A program made the position numbers and the translations under genes. Under the pieces are notes generated by a model. That model had not been told where the DNA came from and made no database searches. It worked only from the letters and a program-made list of their open reading frames with translations. From the NCBI RefSeq assembly GCF_000350485.1, contig NZ_AORV01000033.1:1-64000 (forward strand): a stretch of DNA of 64,000 nucleotides, read 5' to 3'. The DNA comes from Ruminiclostridium cellobioparum subsp. termitidis CT1112 (GTDB taxonomy: Bacteria; Bacillota; Clostridia; Acetivibrionales; DSM-1351). Of this stretch, positions 17,556 to 26,410 are shown one piece after another. How positions within the stretch are numbered: position 1 is the first letter of the stretch; each line of letters opens with the position of its first letter.

Positions 17556-18491
17556 TTATTTTGATAATTCCTCTAAAGTTGCATTGAGGCTGTCAAGATT
17601 TTCAACATTGAGAACTTTTACATCCTTGTTTATTTTCTTTACAAAACCGCTGAGAACCTTTCCCGGTCCTATTTCAACAAAGGTGTCCACACCCTGCTCC
17701 AGCATGGTTTTTACACAATTCTCCCACAGAACAGAATTGCTTACCTGATTTATTAAAGTAGTTTTGACCTCATCCCTGTTTGTTACACATTGTGCCGTAA
17801 CATTTACAACAACGGGTACCTTAATATCATTTAATGTGATTTTCTCCAGTTCTGCCGCAAGCTTTTCACCTGCCGGTTTCAACAGACTGCAGTGGAATGG
17901 CGCACTTACCGGCAGCATCATGGCCCGCTTTGCACCTTTTGCCTTGCAAAGCTCATTGGCTTTTTCCACCGCCGCAACTTCTCCGGCAATTGCCAGCTGG
18001 CCGGGGCAGTTAAAGTTTGCAGGTTCGCAAACGCCAACAGCAGATGCCTCCTTGCAGCTTTCAATTACAGAGTCATTGTCAAGGCCGATTATAGCCGACA
18101 TTGCACCAACTCCCACAGGAACTGCTTCCTGCATAAACTTTCCTCTCTTTCTCACAAGAGCAACCGCATCTTTGAAGCTGATGGTACCTGCCGCAACATG
18201 AGCGGCATATTCGCCAAGGCTCAAGCCTGCAACAAAATCAGGTTTGATTCCTTTTTCAAGCAGTGGCTGCATACATGCCACACTTGTGGTAACGATAGTC
18301 GGCTGAGTATTTTCGGTAATTTTTAAAGTTTCATCATCACCGTTAAAAATCATTTCTTTTATATCAAATCCTAACGCCTCAGCAGCTTCATCGAATATTG
18401 CGTCAGCGCTCTTGTACTGAGCAGCAATATCTTTACCCATGCCTACATACTGAGCTCCCTGTCCGGGAAATATAAAAGCCAATTTGCCCAT
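17556..18491 (-). CDS. fabD: Malonyl-CoA:ACP transacylase
   Basis: A 311-residue acyltransferase that loads malonyl groups onto ACP. It begins GKLAFIFPGQGAQYVGMG, has the nucleophile motif GLSLGEYAAHVAAG and the catalytic His in SAPFHCSLLKPA. The start is ATG 18491, with GGAGG about 5 nt upstream; an ATG four codons earlier would overlap that site. It lies 32 bp after the fabH stop within the fab operon. Confidence 0.97.
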   Translation of the reverse strand: MGKLAFIFPGQGAQYVGMGKDIAAQYKSADAIFDEAAEALGFDIKEMIFNGDDETLKITENTQPTIVTTSVACMQPLLEKGIKPDFVAGLSLGEYAAHVAAGTISFKDAVALVRKRGKFMQEAVPVGVGAMSAIIGLDNDSVIESCKEASAVGVCEPANFNCPGQLAIAGEVAAVEKANELCKAKGAKRAMMLPVSAPFHCSLLKPAGEKLAAELEKITLNDIKVPVVVNVTAQCVTNRDEVKTTLINQVSNSVLWENCVKTMLEQGVDTFVEIGPGKVLSGFVKKINKDVKVLNVENLDSLNATLEELSK

Positions 18492-18523
18492 ACAAACCTC
18501 CAAGTTAATATTATAAAATCAAA

Positions 18524-19525
18524 TTATTTGGCCCATTTTAATGCTATGGAACCCCAGGTCAAACCGCCGCCAAAGCCGACTAATACCATATTGTCGCCTT
18601 TTTTGAACTTTCCTCCCCTGTTTGCTTCATCCATAGCAACCGGAATTGACGCAGATGATATATTCCCGTATTTTTGTATGACGTAATGCAGCTTTTCATC
18701 TGTAATACCCAGCTTTTTTATGGCCCCGTCAATAATCCTGGTATTTGCCTGGTGAGGGAAGATGTAATCCAGGTCTTCAACTGACATACTCACATCTTCA
18801 AGTACTTTTACGGTTGCTGAAGACATGGCTTTTACAGCAAATTTAAATACTTCAGTTCCATCCATCCAGATTGAATTGTATTTCTCATTCGGTCTTTTTT
18901 CTTTTTCAGCCTCAGTAAGGTAGAGATTTGGTATTGTTATATTCATACCTGCCGTACCATCTGATCCAAGATAGGAATTAAGTATTCCATGGCCTTCATC
19001 AACTTCTCCGAGAACTGCCGCACCGGCGCCGTCGCCAAAGAGCACACAGGTATTTCTGTCTTTCCAGTCCACAACCTTTGAAAGTCCTTCACAGCCGATG
19101 ACAAGCGCCTGTTTGAAGATTCCGTTGGCAATAAACTGCTGGGCAGTTACCAGTCCGTATATAAAGCCCGTGCATGCGGCATTTAAATCAAAGGCCGTTG
19201 CATTGCGGGCTCCTATTGCACCCTGGATTATACATGCTATTGATGGGGTCATATAGTCAGGTGATTCTGTTGCCAGAATTATAAGATCTATGTCTTCTGC
19301 CTGTACATTTGCATTTTCCAATGCTTTTCTAGCCGCCTCAATTCCCAGCTTATAGGCAGGCTCGTCGTCTCTTAGAATCCTTCTTTCGGAAATTCCAGTT
19401 CTTTTGATAATCCACTCATGAGATGTCTCAACCATTTGCTCCAAATCACTGTTTGTGAGCACTTTTTCGGGTAAACAGCTTCCTGTCCCCAATATTCCTA
19501 CGTTTTTAGTCGATATCGTCTTCAG
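18524..19525 (-). CDS. fabH: Beta-ketoacyl-ACP synthase III
   Basis: The initiating condensing enzyme (acetyl-CoA plus malonyl-ACP). The Cys-His-Asn triad is visible: Cys in LNAACTGFIYGL, His in YIFPHQANTRI and Asn in IQKYGNISSASIP. No ATG, GTG or TTG gives a full N-terminus; the first TTG (19492, 322 residues) would cut the opening beta strand KNVGILGTGSCLPE. An in-frame CTG at 19525 has GGAGGTGA 6 nt before it and yields MKTISTKNVGILGTG, 333 residues, the usual family length. This start lies inside the plsX 3' end and overlaps it by 20 bp. Function is certain; the CTG start is inferred. Confidence 0.95.
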   Translation of the reverse strand: MKTISTKNVGILGTGSCLPEKVLTNSDLEQMVETSHEWIIKRTGISERRILRDDEPAYKLGIEAARKALENANVQAEDIDLIILATESPDYMTPSIACIIQGAIGARNATAFDLNAACTGFIYGLVTAQQFIANGIFKQALVIGCEGLSKVVDWKDRNTCVLFGDGAGAAVLGEVDEGHGILNSYLGSDGTAGMNITIPNLYLTEAEKEKRPNEKYNSIWMDGTEVFKFAVKAMSSATVKVLEDVSMSVEDLDYIFPHQANTRIIDGAIKKLGITDEKLHYVIQKYGNISSASIPVAMDEANRGGKFKKGDNMVLVGFGGGLTWGSIALKWAK

Positions 19526-20534
19526 AGGGCTTCACCTCCATGTTTTTGAATTGTTGATTAATTTCTTCTACAATGCCATATTTAATTAAAGGTATTGTTC
19601 TTTTCAAAATTGCAGTTCTGATTGTCTTTGCTTTTGAAGATCCATGACTTTTTATCACAAGTCCGTTTATCCCCAGAACAGGTGCGCCTGAGAGTTCATC
19701 GGCATCAAATTTGTTTTTGAAATCCTTGAAAAAAGGCTTTATCAGTAGATAGCATATTTTTGTCAGGAGATTTTTTGTAAATATTTTCTTCAGTTCCCTC
19801 AGGAAAAGATCACCGGCACCTTCATATAACTTCAGCGCAACATTTCCCACATATCCGTCACATACGGCAACGTCCACATCACCGCCGGGGATATCATTTC
19901 CTTCTATATTACCTGCAAAATTGACAGCTGATGAAGATAAGCTCCCAAAAGCCTGCTTTAAGGTATCATTTCCCTTTGCATCCTCAGAACCCACATTCAG
20001 CAGTCCAACTTTCGGGTTTTCAAGATTAAAAAGCAATTTCATATAAATTGAACCCATGATACCGAACTGCACATAGTTTACAGGTCTGCAAACCGTATTC
20101 ATACCGGCATCAATTATCAGGCACATATCCTTTTTTGTGGGAACCAGCGCAGGCATTGTAGGCCTGTCAATGCCCTTCATTCTGCCCACTATGAGCAGAG
20201 CTCCCGCCATGAGGGCACCGGTATTTCCTGCCGACAGGAAAGCGTCACCTTTTTTTTCTTTTAAAAGCCTCAAGCCGACAACCATTGATGAATCTTTTTT
20301 ACTTCTAATGGCTTTTGTGGGAGTGTCACTGCCGGTAATTACTTCTGCGGCATTTACTATTTCAATTCTGTCTCTGTTGTAATCCCTTTTACCTAACTTT
20401 TCCTCTATAATTTCCTGCATTCCGACTAATGTGATTTTAAAACCGTCCTGCCTATCCAAGGCTTCAATGCATCCGTCAATAACAGCATCCGGAGCATTAT
20501 CGCCGCCCATAGCATCAACAATAATATTTATCAT
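19506..20534 (-). CDS. plsX: Phosphate acyltransferase PlsX
   Basis: A 342-residue enzyme that converts acyl-ACP to acyl-phosphate for phosphatidic acid synthesis with PlsY. The N-terminus MINIIVDAMGGDNAPDAVI is the family signature, followed by GNTGALMAGAL and VGNVALKLYEGAG. A GGAGG site precedes the ATG. Its last codons carry the apparent ribosome binding site for fabH. It follows fapR, whose product senses malonyl-CoA, linking phospholipid and fatty acid synthesis. Confidence 0.97.
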   Translation of the reverse strand: MINIIVDAMGGDNAPDAVIDGCIEALDRQDGFKITLVGMQEIIEEKLGKRDYNRDRIEIVNAAEVITGSDTPTKAIRSKKDSSMVVGLRLLKEKKGDAFLSAGNTGALMAGALLIVGRMKGIDRPTMPALVPTKKDMCLIIDAGMNTVCRPVNYVQFGIMGSIYMKLLFNLENPKVGLLNVGSEDAKGNDTLKQAFGSLSSSAVNFAGNIEGNDIPGGDVDVAVCDGYVGNVALKLYEGAGDLFLRELKKIFTKNLLTKICYLLIKPFFKDFKNKFDADELSGAPVLGINGLVIKSHGSSKAKTIRTAILKRTIPLIKYGIVEEINQQFKNMEVKPSEDDID

Positions 20535-20610
20535 AATTTAAATATCCTCCAATTAATAAGGAACAAGTATGTAATAACCTCTTTTATTTGTTTCTATTAG
20601 TTATTAGTTA

Positions 20611-21201
20611 TTACTTGCTTTGCTGTTCCTTTACAGTGCTTTTATCTATTGTGACCAGTATAAATTTACCTCTGAAGACTTCTACAGTTTTCTCATATAT
20701 TTTTACCCAAACGATAAATCTATTCTTTCTGGAGTCTCTTACTTCAGCCTTTGCAACCAGCTTTGCACCAGAGTATACCGGTATCTTGTACTTTATGTTG
20801 GCTATTCCTACCAGTGCAACCTGTGCATCTATGACCGCTATGGCCAGAGTCTCTGCAAGTGAGTAAATATAGTGTCCTCTGACAATATGTGTTTTCTCAA
20901 AGGCCATCGTACTGTTTGTTTCCATAAGTGAAATGGCGCTCTGTCCCAGTTGTAGATCAATCAGCTCTCCGATAAATTCCCTGCCTTCAATAGATTTAAG
21001 CTTCTCCTGATTGGATTCGGCAACATGTTTAATTCTTTCTCTGAGCTCCGGAATACCAAGCTCCAGTCTATCCAATCTTATAGTCGGCACACTTACCTTA
21101 AAAAAATCAGCCAATTCTTCATCTGTTAAAAACGGGTCATACTTGATTTTTTCAAGTAGAATTTTCTGTCTCTGTTGTTTCTGTGAAGACGATCTGCTCA
21201 C
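20611..21201 (-). CDS. fapR: Fatty acid and phospholipid biosynthesis repressor FapR
   Basis: A 196-residue malonyl-CoA-responsive repressor. The N-terminal helix-turn-helix ([20 protein letters not shown] then [16 protein letters not shown]) matches FapR, and the C-terminal hot-dog domain ([15 protein letters not shown]) binds malonyl-CoA. The start is placed at GTG 21201, giving M-S-R-S-S-S-Q-K; a GTG at 21213 is also in frame. It is the first gene of the fab operon, and its own upstream region holds a FapR-type operator, so autorepression is likely as in Bacillus subtilis. Confidence 0.94.
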   Translation of the reverse strand: MSRSSSQKQQRQKILLEKIKYDPFLTDEELADFFKVSVPTIRLDRLELGIPELRERIKHVAESNQEKLKSIEGREFIGELIDLQLGQSAISLMETNSTMAFEKTHIVRGHYIYSLAETLAIAVIDAQVALVGIANIKYKIPVYSGAKLVAKAEVRDSRKNRFIVWVKIYEKTVEVFRGKFILVTIDKSTVKEQQSK

Positions 21202-21231
21202 TAACAACCACACCCCTTATAATAATTATAA

Positions 21232-21249
21232 TTATTACCAGATACTAAT
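21232..21249 (-). promoter_or_regulatory. Probable FapR operator in the fapR promoter
   Basis: On the minus strand the site reads ATTAGTATCTGGTAATAA, close to the known FapR box TTAGTACCTAGTMTTAA. It lies between a weak -35 (TTGTTA) and a -10 (TAATAAT), about 30-50 bp upstream of the fapR start. The motif comparison is from memory, not a matrix search. Confidence 0.6.
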
Positions 21250-21503
21250 TGCTGATAACAAAATTATATATTAACTTTATTATTATTGCAACTATTTTCT
21301 AATAATATTACCTGAATTTACTACGTTCCATATAGTCCGGCACGTACAGAAAGATACTTTCCGGAGTTTCGGCCCATAAAAACAATAGCTTGTCCTGCAA
21401 GTCAGAAATCTGAAAGGAAGAATTTATTTATGACCTACACATAATATTATACAATAAATCTTCTTCCTATTCACAAAGTGATTTATATTTAATTTTATTT
21501 CCT

Positions 21504-21688
21504 TACCCTCTATTAACAACGTACAATACGTTTTTGAGTGGTGAATTGCCCTGCGGCTGCGTTGAAGCCGCTTGCAATACACAAAGCCTTTCTGCGCGTC
21601 TTTGCCTTGTCACAAGGCAAGGACGACAACAAAGAAAAGTGGCAAAATAGCCGGCGTGAGGCGTGTTGTACATTGTCAATAGAGAGTA
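21504..21688. repeat. 185-bp terminal-inverted-repeat element (MITE-like)
   Basis: Imperfect ~26-bp terminal inverted repeats: 21505-21530 (starts ACCCTCTATTAACAACG) and 21662-21687 (complement starts ACTCTCTATTGACAATG), about five mismatches. The inside contains GCCTTG-TCA-CAAGGC and is GC-richer than its surroundings. No reading frame of note. It is in the 571-bp gap between fapR and pgsA; the rest of that gap holds the fapR promoter and AT-rich sequence without genes. Confidence 0.65.
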
Positions 21689-21742
21689 TGTTTGATTAAA
21701 AAAAAGGTGAGCTGTCCGGTATGGCCAACCGGGCAAAAAGGA

Positions 21743-21766
21743 ATAGCCGCAAGTATTTACGGCTAT
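21743..21766 (-). terminator. Possible terminator after pgsA
   Basis: Stem ATAGCCG / CGGCTAT with a 10-nt loop just past the pgsA stop, followed on the minus strand by TCCTTTTT. The short T run makes it a moderate candidate. Confidence 0.5.
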
Positions 21767-21784
21767 GAATTGTGTCATATTAAC

Positions 21785-22405
21785 TTACATTTCGTCGGGT
21801 TTTATTACTTTTATATTCTTTGCAAAAAAATCAATTCCCGAATAAATAGTTACAACTACAGCAATAAACATAAGATAAGCATCTATCTGAATATCTGTGA
21901 ACAATGAAAACGGGAAATTATTTAACAATGCTACCGATACTGCTACAGTCTGACAAACCATTTTTATTTTTCCGGATTTATTGGCAGCAACCACCTGGCC
22001 TTCACCAGCAGCCACCAATCTCATCCCGGTTACAAGTAATTCTCTTGAAATTATTATCATGGCGGCCCAGCCTGTAACAACCTCTCTCTGTACCAGTGCT
22101 ATCAACGCGGCAGTTATAAGCAATTTATCGGCTATGGGATCAAGAAATTTTCCAAAGGCGGTTACCATCTTGTGTTTTCTTGCTATATACCCGTCAACAC
22201 CGTCGGTACTTGCTGCCAGAATGAACAGTGCGGCTGCCACATAAGTGCCGTAGCTGTTTATAAATTTATTGATTTCAAGCATCTCATTCCTGATAAAAGA
22301 CAAAAGCGGAAGATTAACAGTGGCATCCGGTATTGGTATTACGAAAATCATGAACAGTGGAACTAAAGCTATTCTGGATATTGTTATTTTATTTGGTAAG
22401 TTCAT
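21785..22405 (-). CDS. pgsA: CDP-diacylglycerol-glycerol-3-phosphate 3-phosphatidyltransferase
   Basis: A 206-residue integral membrane enzyme that makes phosphatidylglycerol phosphate. The CDP-alcohol phosphotransferase signature is present (TDGVDGYIARKHKMVTAFGK then FLDPIADK: D-G-x2-A-R-x8-G-x3-D-x3-D). Several hydrophobic helices follow. The start is ATG 22405, with GGGAG upstream; the frame could extend to 22441 but would then cover a palindrome. It lies ~70-100 bp after rimO in the same direction, the usual rimO-pgsA pair. Confidence 0.95.
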   Translation of the reverse strand: MNLPNKITISRIALVPLFMIFVIPIPDATVNLPLLSFIRNEMLEINKFINSYGTYVAAALFILAASTDGVDGYIARKHKMVTAFGKFLDPIADKLLITAALIALVQREVVTGWAAMIIISRELLVTGMRLVAAGEGQVVAANKSGKIKMVCQTVAVSVALLNNFPFSLFTDIQIDAYLMFIAVVVTIYSGIDFFAKNIKVIKPDEM

Positions 22406-22419
22406 TATAATCTCCCATC

Positions 22420-22436
22420 TACGCGCATAGCGCGTA
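22420..22436 (-). other. GC-rich hairpin in the pgsA leader
   Basis: Perfect palindrome TACGCGC-TAT-GCGCGTA ending 4-5 nt before the pgsA Shine-Dalgarno GGGAG. A weaker relative (GCGTG-TGCAAG-CGCGC then GATGGAGG) precedes iorA at 36788-36804. Confidence 0.55.
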
Positions 22437-22511
22437 CGCAAATAGTAATGAAAAGCCGCTATGCGGGTTTTTGCTGCGTGAAAGGCACAAATGAATGCTC
22501 AAATATATTTT

Positions 22512-23843
22512 TCACGCTATGACCTCTCCTATCAAATCATAATCTTCTGAATTTAAAATTCTGGTTTCAACAAAACACCCGGTTTCCAATGGTTCAGGAC
22601 TTGTAAAATACACTGTCCCATCAATTTCAGGAGCTTCTGCATAAGTTCGTCCATAATAGAATATACCATCATCGGCAATCCCGTCAACAATGGCTTTATA
22701 AACTTTCCCAATTCTTTTGGCATTTATTTCCTTGCTGATTGAATTTTGTAGTTCTAATATTGTTTTTTGCCGCTTTAGCTTGATATTTTTTCTTATTTGC
22801 CCTTTCATCCTGGCTGCAGGCGTTCCTTCTTCCTTTGAATAGGTGAATACACCCAGCCTGTCAAACCTGAATTCCCGGACAAAATCAGCCAGTTGCTGAA
22901 AATCCTCTTCTGTTTCCCCGGGAAAACCGACTATCAATGAAGTTCTTATTGAAATACCCTCTACCTTTTCCCTGAGCCCGGTAAGAGCATTTCTGATTTC
23001 GGCTATTGTTCCCCTTCTTCCCATCAGCTTCAATATCCTGTCAGAGGCATGCTGAACCGGAATATCCATGTATTTGCAAACCTTCGGATTTGAAGAGACC
23101 TCCTCTATCAATTCATCGTCAATTTCTTCCGGATAACAGTATAACAGTCTTATCCATTCAATTCCCTCGATCTTTGATAATTCCCTTATCAATTCTGGAA
23201 GCATTTTCCTACCATATATGTCAATGCCGTACCGTGTGGTATCCTGAGCCACAAGAATTAATTCCTTCGCACCGTTTTCCGCCAGAACTTTCGCCTCTTT
23301 GACAAGGGCTTCAATTTTTCTGCTTCTGTAATCTCCCCTTAAATATGGAATAATACAATAGGTACAACGGTTGTCACAGCCTTCGGATATCTTCAGATAA
23401 ACCGAATGTCCGGAGAACGAAATAATCCTCTCCTCATCCAGATAGTCTGTTTCATTGAGTTTTCCGTAGGAAACGACTTTTTCGCCCTGATACGCCCTGT
23501 TTATTACCTCTGCTATTTCCTTATAATTACCTGTTCCCAAAACGGCATCCACTTCCGGTATCAGGTCAAGGATTTTTTCCCTGTATCTTTCGGCCATACA
23601 GCCGGTAACTATGAGAACCTCACAGCTGCGTTTCTTTTCCTCTGCCATCTCAAGGATAGTATTTATTGATTCCTGCTGGGCAGATTCTATAAAGCCGCAG
23701 GTGTTAACTATAAGTATGTCGGCATTCTCCTTATGGTTAACGATTTCGTAATCCGCATGTTTCAGCATACCCAGCATGATCTCGCTGTCCACCAGATTTT
23801 TCGGGCATCCTAAAGACACTATACCTATTTTTTTATTCACCAA
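22512..23843 (-). CDS. rimO: Ribosomal protein S12 methylthiotransferase RimO
   Basis: A 443-residue radical SAM methylthiotransferase that modifies an Asp of ribosomal protein S12. The N-terminal UPF0004 domain carries cluster cysteines in GCPKNLVDSE, VNTCGFIESA and VTGCMAERY. The radical SAM motif is CDNRCTYCIIP, and a C-terminal TRAM domain follows. The SLGCPKNLVDSE start is typical of RimO and not of MiaB. A promoter with TTGACA and AATAAT spaced by 17 bp lies upstream; pgsA follows. Confidence 0.96.
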   Translation of the reverse strand: MVNKKIGIVSLGCPKNLVDSEIMLGMLKHADYEIVNHKENADILIVNTCGFIESAQQESINTILEMAEEKKRSCEVLIVTGCMAERYREKILDLIPEVDAVLGTGNYKEIAEVINRAYQGEKVVSYGKLNETDYLDEERIISFSGHSVYLKISEGCDNRCTYCIIPYLRGDYRSRKIEALVKEAKVLAENGAKELILVAQDTTRYGIDIYGRKMLPELIRELSKIEGIEWIRLLYCYPEEIDDELIEEVSSNPKVCKYMDIPVQHASDRILKLMGRRGTIAEIRNALTGLREKVEGISIRTSLIVGFPGETEEDFQQLADFVREFRFDRLGVFTYSKEEGTPAARMKGQIRKNIKLKRQKTILELQNSISKEINAKRIGKVYKAIVDGIADDGIFYYGRTYAEAPEIDGTVYFTSPEPLETGCFVETRILNSEDYDLIGEVIA

Positions 23844-23957
23844 TTACACTCCTCAATTTTGTTTTATGTTATCTGCATCAAAAATTTACAACGAATTAAG
23901 CCATATGGTACAAAGAAGTCCTCAAATATTATTCTATAAAACAAGACTCTAGTAAAA

Positions 23958-23986
23958 ATTATTTAATAATATTAATAACTTGTCAA
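23958..23986 (-). promoter_or_regulatory. Candidate sigma-A promoter for rimO-pgsA
   Basis: -35 TTGACA (23981-23986), 17-bp spacer, -10 AATAAT (23958-23963) on the minus strand, about 115 bp before the rimO start. The rest of the 301-bp rimO-recX gap is AT-rich and shows no gene or repeat. Confidence 0.5.
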
Positions 23987-24144
23987 TGTTTATAGAAAAA
24001 TTTATATTTTTAAAATTCTTTCCTTTACAGCTTATGGTACAATAAGATTGTATTTAATTCTACAAATTTGGTAATTCGTGATTATATTTTCAGAATATGA
24101 AACATGTGACGAAATGTGCACAACGGCAATTTATGTTTAAAAAT

Positions 24145-24765
24145 TCAATCATCAGGTAGAAACTCACTGACAGCTTTTGATATCTGACTGTAGCTGAATC
24201 CCCTGCTCATTAGAAAAGTCTTCATTTTTTGAATGATTTTTTCATCAAAGCTGGTATACTTTGAATATCTTTTTCTTAAAAGTTGGAGGGCAACCTCCCC
24301 TTCATCAAGTTCAAACTCTTCAAGGGCACTGCTTATAATATCGTCCTTAATACCTTTCTGGCTCAATTCCATTGATAAGAGTTTGGCCGATTTCGGCTTA
24401 AGTTTTGATTTTTCAGATATGTATTTGCAGGCATAATTAAAGTCGTCTATATAGTTTATCTCCTTTAAACTGTCAATGACTTTTTCAATTGTGGTTTCTT
24501 CATACCCCATATCCGAAAGCTTTTGAGACACCTCATATGCTGTGCGAAGCTTCGTGGCAAGAAAACTGACCCCAGCACTCCTGGCAGCGGCATAAACTTC
24601 AGTGTCCAATAAATATTTTAAAACTTCTTCCGTAATGCTTTTACCTTCTTTCAGCTCAAGCAGCTCAATACGCTTTTTGGGTAAACTGAAAGTAATATTG
24701 TTATCAAGAATTACGGCAGCCATTGAGGAAACTTTTTCATTCTTCTCTATCCCAATTATTTTCAT
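24145..24765 (-). CDS. recX: Regulatory protein RecX
   Basis: A 206-residue, mostly helical protein that modulates RecA filaments. The repeated three-helix RecX modules are visible (AARSAGVSFLATKLRTAYEV ... KLSDMGYEETTIEKVIDSL, then SKLKPKSAKLLSMELSQKGI and LLRKRYSKY...FLMSRGFSYSQISKAV). It lies downstream of recA in the same direction, but the two genes are separated by 529 bp containing a hairpin and a 358-bp palindromic repeat. Co-transcription with recA, usual in many bacteria, may therefore be weakened here. Confidence 0.93.
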   Translation of the reverse strand: MKIIGIEKNEKVSSMAAVILDNNITFSLPKKRIELLELKEGKSITEEVLKYLLDTEVYAAARSAGVSFLATKLRTAYEVSQKLSDMGYEETTIEKVIDSLKEINYIDDFNYACKYISEKSKLKPKSAKLLSMELSQKGIKDDIISSALEEFELDEGEVALQLLRKRYSKYTSFDEKIIQKMKTFLMSRGFSYSQISKAVSEFLPDD

Positions 24766-24789
24766 AAAAACCCCCTACCAATTCTAAAA

Positions 24790-24839
24790 GGCATACCGGA
24801 CAAACAAAGCCTGATAAGCGGGCTCTAATCCGGTATGCC
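24790..24839. other. Strong hairpin upstream of recX
   Basis: Perfect 11-bp stem GGCATACCGGA / TCCGGTATGCC (24790-24800 and 24829-24839) enclosing a smaller GCC/GGC hairpin. On the minus strand it is followed by TTTTAG. It may end recA transcription or lie in the recX leader. Confidence 0.6.
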
Positions 24840-24869
24840 AAAATAATTTGTGATTTTTTAAAATTTAAA

Positions 24870-25227
24870 TTAACACAATGTGCTAGTTAATTTAAATTTT
24901 GCTTTACGTGTGTGATTTTTTTATATCAAATGGTAACTTCCGCACTAACTTCATGAAATAAGAAGCCACCCAAAACAATTGCGAAAATTGCATCGCCTCA
25001 TTTAAAGCGGTTTTGCCGTCGCTCAAACTCGACATCCTGTCTCGATTTGAAGCTCAAAGCAGCGTCCTGCTGCTTTGCCGACAAAATCGCTTTACCTTTG
25101 GCGGCAATTTTTTGCAATTATTTTTAACCGTGCCTCTTATTTCATGAAGTTGTCCTCGCGTACCATTTGATTTCAATTAAATCTATCTGTAAAGCAAAAC
25201 AAAACTCCAATTAGCACAATAGGTTAA
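24870..25227. repeat. T-shaped palindromic element, copy 1
   Basis: A 358-bp non-coding element with long imperfect terminal inverted repeats (ends TTAAC...GTGCTA / TTAGCAC...GTTAA). The inner stems include AAAGCGGTTTTG paired with CAAAATCGCTTT. The tip carries two hairpins, the second perfect (CAAAGCAGC-GTCCT-GCTGCTTTG, 25055-25077). By eye it is ~90% identical to 58659-59015. No reading frame of interest. It fills most of the recX-recA gap. Confidence 0.85.
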
Positions 25228-25294
25228 TTATATTATCTGTAATGTCTTTTTTATTTAAATGGTTAATTAATCTTTTTTGAAATCATTTAAATGA

Positions 25295-26329
25295 TCAGTC
25301 CAGTTCTTCCTCTTCAACTTCCTCCGCGGATTCTTTTACCACAGGTGCCACTGTCATATTGCTTCTGACCAGCTTTTCTATTTCCATACACATTGCGGGA
25401 TTTTCCTTCAGATATTGCTTTGCGTTTTCTCTTCCCTGTCCGATACGCTGCCCGTTGTAGGAGAACCATGCACCGCTCTTGTTTACGATTTCACTGTTTA
25501 CAGCTATGTCGAGGATACTGCCTTCCCTGGAAATACCTTCACCATAAACTATATCAAACTCCGCTTCTTTGAAGGGAGGTGCAATCTTATTTTTGACAAC
25601 TTTCACCCTGGTCCTGTTTCCTACCACTTCATTGGCCTGCTTGATGGATTCTATTCTTCTTACGTCCAGACGTACCGAAGAGTAGAATTTTAAAGCTCGT
25701 CCTCCCGGAGTGGTCTCAGGGTTTCCGAACATAATACCTACCTTTTCACGAAGCTGATTTATAAATATGGATGTGGTCCTGGACTTGCTGATAACACCCG
25801 CCAGCTTTCTAAGTGCCTGGGACATAAGTCTGGCCTGCAGACCCACATGAGAATCACCCATCTCACCGTCGATTTCCGCTTTTGGCACAAGGGCTGCTAC
25901 AGAGTCAACGACAATGACATCTATGGCTCCGCTTCGCACAAGAGCTTCTGTTATTTCCAGAGCCTGCTCTCCCGTATCGGGCTGTGAAACTATCAAATTA
26001 TCTATATCAACCCCAAGTTTTTTTGCATAAACAGGATCAAGGGCATGCTCTGCATCAATAAATGCAGCCTCGCCGCCCGCCTTTTGCGCTTCGGCAATTA
26101 TGTGCAAGGCTACGGTCGTCTTACCTGAAGATTCCGGTCCATATATCTCAACAATTCTCCCTCTGGGCACTCCGCCAACGCCAAGAGCAATATCCAGGCT
26201 TAAGGACCCTGTGGGAATAACTTCTACGTTCAAGTGTGCGCTCTCGCCCAATTTCATAACGGCGCCTTTGCCAAATTGTTTTTCTATCTGGCCAAGAGCC
26301 ATTTCAAGTGCTTTTTTCTTTTCTAACAT
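25295..26329 (-). CDS. recA: Recombinase RecA
   Basis: A 344-residue recombinase. The Walker A is GPESSGKTT, Walker B lies in [20 protein letters not shown], and the loop L2 region includes [18 protein letters not shown]. It drives homologous recombination and the SOS response through LexA cleavage. A GAGGAGGT site precedes the ATG. Its promoter has consensus -35/-10 boxes and a LexA box, so it is SOS-controlled. Confidence 0.99.
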   Translation of the reverse strand: MLEKKKALEMALGQIEKQFGKGAVMKLGESAHLNVEVIPTGSLSLDIALGVGGVPRGRIVEIYGPESSGKTTVALHIIAEAQKAGGEAAFIDAEHALDPVYAKKLGVDIDNLIVSQPDTGEQALEITEALVRSGAIDVIVVDSVAALVPKAEIDGEMGDSHVGLQARLMSQALRKLAGVISKSRTTSIFINQLREKVGIMFGNPETTPGGRALKFYSSVRLDVRRIESIKQANEVVGNRTRVKVVKNKIAPPFKEAEFDIVYGEGISREGSILDIAVNSEIVNKSGAWFSYNGQRIGQGRENAKQYLKENPAMCMEIEKLVRSNMTVAPVVKESAEEVEEEELD

Positions 26330-26352
26330 GGGGTGACCTCCTCACAATTATA

Positions 26353-26364
26353 GAACATTTGTTC
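26353..26364 (-). promoter_or_regulatory. LexA/SOS box in the recA promoter
   Basis: Near-palindromic GAACAAATGTTC on the minus strand fits the Gram-positive LexA consensus GAAC-N4-GTTC. It lies 8-19 bp downstream of the -10 hexamer, over the expected transcription start. Confidence 0.85.
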
Positions 26365-26371
26365 TGTTTTT

Positions 26372-26400
26372 ATTATATAGATTTTTATTAACTAAGTCAA
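26372..26400 (-). promoter_or_regulatory. recA sigma-A promoter
   Basis: -35 TTGACT (26395-26400), 17-bp spacer, -10 TATAAT (26372-26377), minus strand, about 45 bp before the recA ATG. Confidence 0.8.
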
Positions 26401-26410
26401 CTTAAAATTT

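Noticed and set aside
24870-25227. Reading the palindromic element as an insertion sequence
   Set aside because: No frame over 60 codons lies within it and no transposase motif is visible, so it cannot be autonomous.
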